DNA of 64,000 nucleotides from Carnegiea gigantea (lineage: Eukaryota > Streptophyta > Magnoliopsida > Caryophyllales > Cactaceae): assembly GCA_029747015.1 (NCBI GenBank), contig JAKOGI010000431.1, positions 287,501-351,500 on the forward strand, read 5' to 3'. This document shows, piece after piece, positions 55,603-64,000 of the stretch; position 1 is the first letter of the stretch; every line of letters begins with the position of its first letter. Under the pieces are notes generated by a model that saw only the letters and a program-made list of their open reading frames with translations, was not told the DNA's origin and did no database searches. A program made the translations under genes and the position numbers.

Positions 55603-55937
55603 TTCAGGGCCCATCGTGATCAGAAATTACCGACGAACAAAGGCTCCAACTCAATTTCGCTAGTTGATGAGCAATTCTTGCTCAATTTTAAAACTTGGGT
55701 TTTGTTCAAACTGCAGATGTTCTTCAAAGGGGATTATTTGGAGCTGGTTCAGGTATTTTCGTTGTCCCTTCTTCCCCTAATCCTTATTACACTTTTCATT
55801 TCTTTTCCTTTTATTTTTCCCAATATTTGCAACTAACCTATCCATAATTAAAGGGAAATTACATTAAAAATGGTGGTCATTAGTTGTTTTTTTACAAGTG
55901 GCACTATTAAACCTACTAAGCTAGTTTAAGGACAATG

Positions 55938-56006
55938 CTTTTGAAAAACATTTCAGTGGCATTTGTGAGTTTTTTAGAAAGTTTGATGGCATTTTGGGTA
56001 AGAACT
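55938..56006 (-). repeat. Right TIR of the MULE
   Basis: Inverted partner of 50,281-50,350, followed by the 9-bp flank CCAATAATG. Confidence 0.85.
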
Positions 56007-56015
56007 CCAATAATG

Positions 56016-57456
56016 GGGGAGACTAATAAACCTACTAAATCATCCGAGGCTGCCTTAGAGTATGTGGTCACTAATTACATAGGAAAAGGGCAATTAGAAG
56101 AATAATTAGTCTTATATATTGAAAAATTCATGGAGTTCTATACGAAACCACGTAAAGAAACTGTTGTGAGAAGGAAAGTAGAAACGGAACCAAAGATCTT
56201 TGATTTGCCTGCAAAGAACTCAAATGATGGAAAAGAAACATAAACAAGGAGATCATCTGGCAAGGAAACCTGCCCAATAATGAAAAAGCACAAGGTGCCA
56301 CTCCTCCTTATAAAGGGCCTGTGCACGAAGTTTGGTCGGAATAACCACGTAAAGACCCAGTGTAAACCACGTAAAGACTCAGTGCAGGGTAGGGACAAAT
56401 CAATGCTATTGGTGGGGTGGCACAAATCATATTCTAGCTAATTGTTTCATCAAATGCCAAAGGGTGGAAAACAAAACGACTTGAATTATTAAAGATAAAG
56501 GAACTTCAATGATTTCCCCTACTAGCCAAGTAGGGTATGCATATCTGAAGAGCAAAAATGAAGGTATGCCATCAGAAATGATTGTTACTGGTATATCTAC
56601 TCTTAAGTTTTTGTTTTAGCAAATCTTCAGGTTCATATTCTTCTCGTCGCATCCGATATTTTAATACAAATTAGGAACATGTATTGATGCTAATACTTTA
56701 TAAAACAGCATATTAACGTTTTTAGAGGTCTAGCAATGATATCTAAAGTGAAACCCATAGGAGCTGCAAGTCTCTCGAATGAAGGATAGTTCCTAATAAG
56801 CTTTGTCTAAATTTGGTCGCCTTAAACTGGTATGACCTTTTTGGGAACGAATGAAAACTTTTATGGCGCAAGCATTAGATATCAAGTGTGCAATTTTGAG
56901 GTAACCTAATAGCTCTATATAATTTTGAGGTAATTGAGAGATAAAACTCATTATACAACTTTGGACTGACTATAGTGAACTTCACTATGGTAAATACGTG
57001 GTAGTTGCCTAGAAGTTCCCCTAAAAGAACTTTGACAGAGGATCTCAATTGCACTTCTATATAGGCCATACTCGATTTGAGGTTGTGTAGATGACTAACA
57101 TTCTCTAAGGAGCAAGGCTTTAGGGTCAATGTCATCTTCACTAGAGCTAATGGAATAATAGGGGTTGCGGTTACCTAAGGAGAATGGAGCTCCGCATAAG
57201 ATGATATATCATGATGTCAAGTAGCTAGACAGTTTATGGGAATCTTAGAAATTGAGGACAGAAGACAGTTTATCTCATGTTTGGTCATGCGTTAATTATA
57301 CCAAATGATTTAGAAATTATGAACTTTACACTAAAGTGGGTATTATAATATGAGCAATAGTTTAGTCGATGAGAAGTTTAAGGAGCAATATAATCTAGAA
57401 CTGAACTTGGATTGAGATAGAAGTTGAAAGTCAAGAATTAGATGATTTAGTTTAAG
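56016..57456. other. No recognisable gene
   Basis: Scattered short frames without family motifs. AACCACGTAAAGAC.CAGTG is duplicated in tandem at about 56,343-56,385. Confidence 0.5.
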
Positions 57457-57461
57457 GTTTT

Positions 57462-57675
57462 TATTAGGAAACAAAATATATGTAAATATATTGTTATTAT
57501 TTTATGTTAATATTTTGTAATTATTTTTCTGCTATTTTCGAGACTTGAGCAGCAAGTTAGGGCTAAAGACTTGCGCCTGCGTGTGTGTATTTATTCTCAG
57601 TACTGGCAGACGTATAGGGATGATATAGATTGATCAATTCCTCATCAAATATCCATCTTCCTTTACATATCTTCA
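57462..57675 (+). repeat. 5' LTR of the copia element
   Basis: TATTAGGAAACAAAATA to CATATCTTCA. Differs from the 3' LTR at six sites, five of them transitions. Confidence 0.95.
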
Positions 57676-57687
57676 TGGTATCAGAGC
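57676..57687 (+). other. Primer-binding site, initiator tRNA-Met
   Basis: TGGTATCAGAGC, a perfect match to the usual plant site, directly after the 5' LTR. Confidence 0.95.
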
Positions 57688-57717
57688 ATTAAATCAAGGA
57701 GATTATAGAGATCATCT

Positions 57718-58806
57718 ATGGTTGGAGGAAATAAGAAAAACTTTATCATTGAATCACACTCACCATACTTCATTCATCCATCTGAAGGGTTAGGAATATT
57801 AATCACTGCAGTAATATTCAATGGAAAAAATTATGATTTGTAGCAAAGGGCTGTGAGAACTGCATTAAGAGCAAAGAACAAGTTGGTTTTCATTAAGGGG
57901 CCTATAAAGCGACCCCAGAAGGTTGGAGATCAGGATTTCATTGAAACAGACGCATGGGATTTAACAAACTCGAAGCTCTGCTCCTGGCTTCTCAATGTAA
58001 TTGATTTGAAACTTTGACTTAAAGTGGCGTATATAGATACGGCCTATGAAATATGGGAAGATTTGAAGAAGAGATATTCGGTTGCAAATTTGCCAAAGAT
58101 ACATCAACTCAAAGCGGCAATAGCAAATTGCAAACAAGGTAACCTTGATGTTGGAGATTCCTACAATAAGTTAATGACTTTATGGAATGAGTTTGACAAC
58201 CATGTAAAGGTGCCGTTTTGCACCTATAAAGGCTATGGATGTGGAGCGGCAAAGAAGCTTGTTCGAATATATGAAGAGGATAAATCCCATCAGTTCTTTA
58301 TGGGGTTGAATGATGATGAGTTTTCACAGAGCAGGAGCCAATTGGTAGCTCAAGAGTCCCTGCCTAACCTTGACCAAATCTTCAATATAGTCATGCAGGA
58401 AGAGAATTATAAAAAGATTATGGTCCAGCGTGATAGCAAGACAGAAACAGAGGCTATGTTTGCTGTGAAAGCACCCAGGACTGGACATATCTCAGAAAGA
58501 TCGACCTGCAAAAACTGTGGAAAGATAGGACATGAGGAGAGTAGTTGTTTTGAGTTAATCGGGTATCTGCCTGGGTGGATAGCGCGAAGAGGTGGATATG
58601 GTCGTGGCAGGGGCAAATAAGGCCGTGGTGGTCGTGGTACTGCTGGGCATGGGAAAGGCTCAACAGTCGCCTATGCTGCACACGCTAACGCTGACAAGAA
58701 CCACGGGTATGAAGCAGAAAGTTCACGCCCCACAATTCCGGGCCTAAGTGCCGATCAAGTTCAGAAATTACCCAACCTAATTGATGCACCCAAAACAGGT
58801 TGTGAA
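57718..58806 (+). pseudogene. Copia gag with zinc knuckle
   Basis: Starts at the ATG 57,718-57,720, 43 bases from the LTR. The N-terminal copia gag segment has YFIHPSEGLG and FNGKNYDL, then a TAG where Trp is expected (57,841). It continues ALRAKNKLVFIKGPIKRP, a TGA at about 58,015, then an open 198-codon stretch (58,024-58,620) with AYEIWEDLKKRY and LMTLWNEFDNH. The knuckle is CKNCGKIGHEESSC (58,506-58,547; CX2CX4HX4C intact). An Arg/Gly-rich RGRG tail is cut by TAA at 58,618. It forms the particle and binds genomic RNA. Confidence 0.9.
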
Positions 58807-60030
58807 AAATTGGCAGGTAATGAAGATTGGCTGCTTGACAGTGGGGCTACCTGTCATATGACAGCTGACCTGAATAAATTGAGTAAAGTCAGTGCAATAG
58901 CTTTTGTCTTGGTGAAAATGCCTAATGGGCAAAGTAGTTTTGCAAGCAAGCAAGGGATGGTAAAATTAAATTCAACCGTGATGCTTTATAATGTGTTGTT
59001 TGTTCCCGGTTTGACTTGTAATTTAATTTCAATTGCTCAACTTGTAAATGATTTAGTTTGCACAGTGATTTTTACTCCTAAATTATGTGTTATATAGGAC
59101 CATTCTATAAAGAGGCTGATTGGAGTATGTGAACAATGAAGAGGGGTCTATTTGTTGAAGAAAGATTCACCAGGAGTAGCTGAAGTCAATAGAGTGGCTA
59201 CTTGTGATGTTTGACATCAAAGACTAGGTCATCCCTCAAAGGCTGTTATGTCTTTATTATCTAGCAAATTTGGAATATTTGCGAATAAAGGTAGTGTTGA
59301 ACCTTGTGATGTGCGTTTTAGAGCTAAACAACATCAATTGCCTTTTCCTTTGAGTGATAATAAAACTACAACTTGTTTTGATTTAATTCACTGTATATTT
59401 GGGGTGCATATAGAGTTGAGACCTTGTGTGGAGCACATTATTTTTTATCCATTGTTGATGATGCTAGTAGAGGTACTTGGGTGTATCTTATTAAAGACAA
59501 GAGTAAGGCCTCTAAATTACTTATGGGTTTTCGTATGATGGTGAAAGCTCAATTTGAGGTCAATGCTAAAGTCATAAGGAGCGATAATGGAAATGAATTC
59601 ACCTTGGGTCTCATGAGGAAGTTTTATGCTGATCACGGAATAATACATCAAACTAGCTGTGTTGACACTCCCCAGCAAAACGGTAGAGTTGAAAGAAAAC
59701 ATCAACAAATTTTAAACATTGCTAGGGCACTTCATTTTCAAGCAAACCTACCTTTGGAGTTTTGTAGTGAGTGCGCTTTGGCAGCCGCATACTTGATAAA
59801 CAGAATGCCTTCCTCTATTTTGAAAGGCAAGAGCCCATATGAGGTATTGTTTAACACTCAACCCACATATGATCATATAAAAATCTTCGGATGTCTATGT
59901 TATGTTCATAAGCATCAAAGACAAAAAGGTAAATTTGCATCGCATAGTCGGAAGTGTTTTTTTTGGCTTACGCTTTTGGAAAGAAGGGATGGAAGGTGTA
60001 TGATTTGGAGACCCGGGAATTGTTTATGAG
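58807..60030 (+). pseudogene. Copia protease and integrase
   Basis: The aspartyl-protease site WLLDSGATCHM is intact (Asp at 58,837). After VPGLTCNLISI come stops at 59,097 and 59,138. The pre-integrase finger keeps HQRLGHPS, but its CXXC reads CDVR. The integrase core shows FDLIHC (one base off frame near 59,400), then, from 59,424, HYFLSIVDDASRGTWVYLI, IRSDNGNEF, HQTSCVDTPQQNGRVERKHQ and INRMPSSIL..SPYEVLF. The catalytic D..D..E residues are all present. A frame break at about 59,960 ends the segment in KIFGCLCYVHK. Only a handful of changes separate this from a continuous frame. Confidence 0.92.
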
Positions 60031-61425
60031 TAGAGATGTTAAATTTTTTGAAGATGTGTTTCCTTATGCCAGTCAAAGAGAGATGGGTAAAGGTGAGTGG
60101 CAAACATGGGAGTTGCTCAAAATTTAGATGCCGTTGATGTTGAAGAGGGGTGGCGTGACATCGATGCAGCAACACAGCCCAACCGAGTGGCCCAGTCTAG
60201 CGAGACACATAGCCACAATCTTGAAACTAGGCCTCCAATCAGCGACGTCCAGCCCATAGACCAGGTGACATCCGCTGCAGCAGGAGATGATGAAATTGGG
60301 CCTGGAAACAGTGGGCCTGAAATTGTTGGGGATCTTTACTTTACCGGGGAATCAATAGACAGGGGGAGTGATGGAATGGGTATGGCAATAGAAAACTTGG
60401 GCCGTGGAAGACGAGATCGAAAGGCACCAAGTCATTTGCAGGATTATGTATGTTATTCGGTTATAACAAGAGACCCCCCTTCATCGAGCCCACTACAAAA
60501 GGTCTCCTCAGGTAATCTCTATCTTATAGTCAATTATATCACTTGTGCAAATTTTTCTATTGAGCATCAACATTTTCTTGCTGCCATTACCAAAGTTGTG
60601 GAGCCCAGGTACTTTCACGAGGTTGTTAAAGATCCCAAATGGAGAGAAGTAATGGCTAAGGAAATAGAAGCTTTTGAAGCAAATGAAACCTGGAACATTG
60701 AAGACTTGCCTCATGGGAAGAAACCCATCAATTGCAAGTGGGTGTTCAGAGTTAAATATAATTCAGACGGATCTATTGAACGATACAAGGCAAGACTTGT
60801 CATTCGAGGAGATCAATAGGTAGAAGGTTTTGACTTTAATGAGACTTTTGCACCTGTAGCCAAGATAGTCAATGTGCGTTGTTTCCTGTCAGTAGCAGTA
60901 GCTCGAGGATTAGAGTTACATCAGTTAGATGTTAACAATGCATTTCTTCATGGAGATTTGCATGAAGAAGTATATATGACCTTACCTCCAGGTTTTCGTT
61001 CTTCAGGAGCTAACAAAGTATGTAAGCTTCAAAAGTCTCTTTATGGACTTAAACAGGCACCACAACAATGGTTTGCCAAGTTATCCTCCAAATTATTGGA
61101 CAATGAATTTGTGAGATCATATGCTGATTACTTATTATTCACCTATAAGAAAGGTGATGTTTATATGGCTTTGCTTATATATGTTGATGACTTGGTGCTT
61201 ACTGGAAATAATGTTGAGGTCTATGCAGAATTCAAGAGATATTTGAATAGCTGCTTCCAGATCAAAGACTTGGGTCCTTTAAAATATTTCTTAGGGATTG
61301 AAGTGGCTAGAGGGCCACAAGGGTTGTTCTTATGTCAAAGAAAATATGCCCTAGAATCATTGAGGAGTGTGGGCTTCTTGTTGCCAAACCAGTTGAGTTT
61401 CCCATGGAAACCAACCACAAGCTAG
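60031..61425 (+). pseudogene. Copia reverse transcriptase
   Basis: A variable acidic linker (60,097-60,420) leads to RT: WREVMAKEIEAFEANETW, CKWVFRVKYNSDGSIERYKARLVIRGDQ, a single TAG at 60,817 (normally Gly), FNETFAPVAKI, LHQLDVNNAFLHGDL.EEVYM..PPGF, CKLQKSLYGLKQAP.QWF and the catalytic YVDD intact at 61,180-61,191, then GNN.....FK.YL, F.IKDLG.LKYFLGIEV. One frameshift near 61,400 shifts the reading to the RNase H segment. This domain is the best preserved RT in the window. Confidence 0.93.
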
Positions 61426-62133
61426 CTTTAGCTACCGGACCACAATTAGATGATGCTACACAGTATAGGCATCTTGTTGGCAGACTGATCTACTTGACAA
61501 TCACAAGACCGAAACAGTGTTATGCAGTTCATGTATTACCACAATTTATACATGAGCCAAAGGAAGAACACATGGAAGCTGTCAGAAGAGTTCTCACGTA
61601 CTTGAAAGGAGTACCAGGACAAGGTTTGTTATTAGAAAGTGACTCTGATTTGAGGGTGTATGCTTACTGTGATGCAGATTGGGGGGCATGTCCTCTCACT
61701 AGAAGATCTCTCAGTGGATATTTTGTTACTATTGGCAGATCGCCTGTTTCTTGGAAGACAAAGAAACAATGTACAGTTTCTAGGTCTTCGGCAGAAGTTG
61801 AGTATCGTGCTATGGCAACTGTGACCAGTGAGCTAATATGGATTAAATCTTTCCTTGCCTCACTTTAGGTGTTCCTGGATAAACCTATGAAGCTTTATTA
61901 TGATAATCAGGTAGCTCTACATATTGCTAAGAATCCAATTTTCCATGAGCGAACAAAACATATCGAGATTAATTGTCATTTTGTTTGGGAACGAATTATT
62001 TCTGGGGATCTTGACACTGATTATGTTCCTTCCAAATATCAAGTCGCTGACATCTTCACCAAGCCTCTCGAGAAGCAACGATTTCAGTTTCTGAGGTGCA
62101 AGTTGGGCATAGTAAATCCCCATGCTCCAACTT
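61332..62133 (+). pseudogene. Copia RNase H and polyprotein end
   Basis: Frame after the shift: YRHLVGRLIYLTITRP, PK..HMEAV.RVL.YLKG.PGQGLL, the catalytic block YAYCDADWGACP.TRRS.SGY, SWKTKKQ.TVSRSSAEVEYRAMA, a stop at 61,867, then [24 protein letters not shown] and ADIFTKPL. The frame ends with TGA at 62,133-62,135, which overlaps the start of the polypurine tract. Removes the RNA template during replication. Confidence 0.92.
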
Positions 62134-62142
62134 GAGGGGGAG
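62132..62142 (+). other. Polypurine tract of the copia element
   Basis: TTGAGGGGGAG directly before the 3' LTR. Confidence 0.9.
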
Positions 62143-62356
62143 TATTAGGAAACAAAATATATGTAAATATATTGTTATTATTTTCTGTTAATATTTTGTA
62201 ATTATTTTTCTGCTATTTTCGAGACTTGAGTAGCAAGTTAGGGCTAAGGACTTGCGCCTGCGTGTGTGTATTTATTCTCAGTACTGGCAGACATATAGGG
62301 ATGATATAGATTGATCAATTCCTCATCAAATATCCATCTTCCTTCACATATCTTTA
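62143..62356 (+). repeat. 3' LTR of the copia element
   Basis: TATTAGGAAAC to CATATCTTTA, 214 bp, followed by target duplication GTTTT. Confidence 0.95.
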
Positions 62357-62361
62357 GTTTT

Positions 62362-63435
62362 ATCAATTAAAAAAGCTTATAAATTATGGTGTGTAAGGAT
62401 TACAAATGTACAATTTGAGAAACGGAGGGATTCTATATATGAGAAATGAAGTTAACAAGAATACAAAAGATTACTCGGCTTTGGTTACGGTGGGTTAAGG
62501 ACATATAGGAAATAAAGGGAGTACTTCTTCCCTTTTCTTGGGCAACACGTAGAAAATTATAAGGCGCAACATAGAGATAATTATCTATGGGGATAAGGGG
62601 GTCGAGTAAAAGATTTATGATTCACATAAGAACGCATACTCTAGGAGACGCTGACGTTCGGTGTTATTTAATGATTATAAACTCAATAGGTTGATTACTT
62701 AGATAAAGGATGAGTTACTTTGGTTGTTATTCTTAATCCCAATTCCATTTGCATCAACAAATGATGCTATGAAGATTGGCTAATGAGCTTAAATAGACAA
62801 TGAAGAGATAGAGTATTATACGGAATTTATAGCCAAAAACATCAATGCGGATCACCAAAACATGGAACAACATCTATGGCTCGAGTCTTGCCCGAACTCA
62901 ACTCTCAAATCCTAACGGCAAATTTAACTCCTCCCAGACCTACAAAACTAAGACTTAGGTTTGTGATTTCAGATTCTACTAGACTTACAAAATTCAAGGA
63001 TTATGCTAAATCCAAGTTCTGCTGGACCTCTAAAACTAAGACTCGGGTTCGTGATTTTAGATTTGTAAGGATCTTGAGTTCAAAAGGATTCATTAAATGG
63101 ATTCGCAAGGATCTAAGATCGTGAGGACCCATAAAAACTACAAATTTGACGGGATTTACAACTTGATTGTGCTATGAAAACTCATATAAATTTGATTAGA
63201 AACTTCTTTAAGCAATTTAATTTAAGATGGTAGAGTTGCAAAACGTGCTTGATACAAATTGGTTACTGTAAATCAAAATTTCGTGTGACTGAATAGCTAA
63301 TAATGTGGTTTATGTTAAGACTCTCATCGTGAACGCGATGCAAATAGGGACCTGACCCAATCAATATACATGGGAGCAAGGTTATCCAAATAATGCTTCA
63401 AAAAGGATGGTAGTGAATCTCAACAGGAGCAAATG

Positions 63436-63486
<51 letters not shown>

Positions 63487-64000
63487 AGTAATAATGATGA
63501 GATTTCACCAAACCATCAGTTTTTTTTTCCACCTTCTTTTGGATATTTTGTGCTTGATGTACAATTTTGTGAAGACTCTGGGTTCAAACGTTTTGGCTTC
63601 TAGACTTTTAGCTAACAATAAATCAGAAGGTTGGAAGCAAAGAAAATCAAAGCTCTGTAAGGGACGACGTAAAATCAATTTAAGATCGAAACCTATAATT
63701 ATCATCATAAATTTGGTGGTGATAACTGGTTGGATGTTTGAGAGTTCATCCTTAACAAGTAAAATAATATAATTATATAAAAACAAAGGAAGGGGAGAAG
63801 GGAACCGAAAAGAATCGGAGGCAAAATTTATCTGAATTTTGTCATTCTAAAAGTGGTTCTACGGCTACGTCTTCTTCTAGGAGAAAAAGGAGACGAGGTT
63901 GTGAAAATATAATACTTGCCCAAATGGTACCGAGCAGCAAGGCCAAAAGAAAAGAATATATGAGTTCAGTCTAAATCCAAGTTTTCAAATGGGCCCAAGC
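62362..64000. other. No recognisable gene; one diverged ~40-bp duplication
   Basis: GACCT.YAAAACTAAGACT.GGTT occurs at 62,937 and again at 63,026. Short open frames at 62,876 and 63,494-63,786 lack family motifs. Confidence 0.5.
63435..63482. repeat. (TA)n-(CA)n microsatellite
   Basis: About 8 TA followed by about 16 CA dinucleotides. Confidence 0.95.

Larger units (their letters stand above)
50281..56006 (+). mobile_element. Mutator-like element (MULE), 5.7 kb, TIRs and 9-bp TSD
   Basis: Terminal inverted repeats of about 68 bp: AGGTCTTGCCCAAAAATGCC at the left, and AGTTCTTACCCAAAATGCC as reverse complement of the right end; similarity runs through ..CACAAATGCCA.TGAAAT.TTTTTCAA. Flanking 9-mers CAAATAAAG (50,272-50,280) and CCAATAATG (56,007-56,015) agree at 7 of 9, as expected for Mutator. 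Inside are a sense transposase pseudogene, a nested hAT MITE and an antisense GRF-type ORF. The element is too mutated to be autonomous. Confidence 0.88.
57462..62356 (+). mobile_element. Ty1/copia LTR retrotransposon, young, near full length
   Basis: 5' LTR 57,462-57,675, 3' LTR 62,143-62,356 (214 bp each, six differences), perfect target duplication GTTTT (57,457-57,461 and 62,357-62,361). The primer site is a perfect TGGTATCAGAGC and the polypurine tract is TTGAGGGGGAG. Domain order gag, protease, integrase, RT, RNase H is the copia order. Short LTRs and motif style suggest the Ale/Retrofit lineage (inferred). Several stops and frameshifts prevent a full polyprotein. Both LTRs begin TA rather than TG. 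Confidence 0.95.

Overview
This is plant nuclear DNA, very probably from a eudicot. It is AT-rich and repeat-dense, and I found no intact host gene. Almost every long coding trace belongs to a transposable element or an old virus insertion. The signs are nested LTR retrotransposons with initiator-tRNA-Met primer sites, a plant Au-type SINE, hAT and Mutator DNA elements, and an endogenous plant pararetrovirus. I cannot name the species.

Layout. (1) 0.1-1.5 kb: decayed 3' end of an endogenous caulimovirid, minus strand. (2) 1.5-15.3 kb: remains of an older element rich in tandem repeats, split at a short-unit array by a minus-strand Tat-type Ty3/gypsy element (4377-13622). That element has dual RNase H, an integrase broken by a hAT-like insert, and an antisense plant-mobile-domain ORF. 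(3) 15,471-26,227: a TSD-bounded Tat-type element with gag but no pol. It contains a hAT MITE, a solo LTR, hairpin-bearing tandem repeats and an antisense ORF. (4) 26.2-28.2 kb: an Au-like SINE with a 24-25 bp TSD and two hAT-like elements. (5) 29.4-49.6 kb: a four-layer nest. The outermost element, Z, carries an intronless N-terminal fragment of a PDS5-like cohesin-cofactor gene. Element X is inserted inside that fragment. A 12.8-kb Tekay-like chromovirus (31,623-44,394, 3.4-3.5 kb LTRs) sits in one X LTR, and a solo LTR sits inside X. (6) 50,281-56,006: a complete but dead Mutator-like element with TIRs, a broken transposase, a nested hAT MITE and an antisense GRF-zinc-finger ORF. (7) 57,462-62,356: a young Ty1/copia element with 214-bp LTRs that differ at six positions. 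(8) The rest, to 64,000, has no recognisable gene.

No polyprotein is open from end to end. The copia element is the least damaged. Insertion boundaries rest on target-site duplications, TG..CA ends, primer sites and polypurine tracts read directly. Element clade names rest on remembered family motifs and should be read as assignments, not search results. All identity estimates are by eye.
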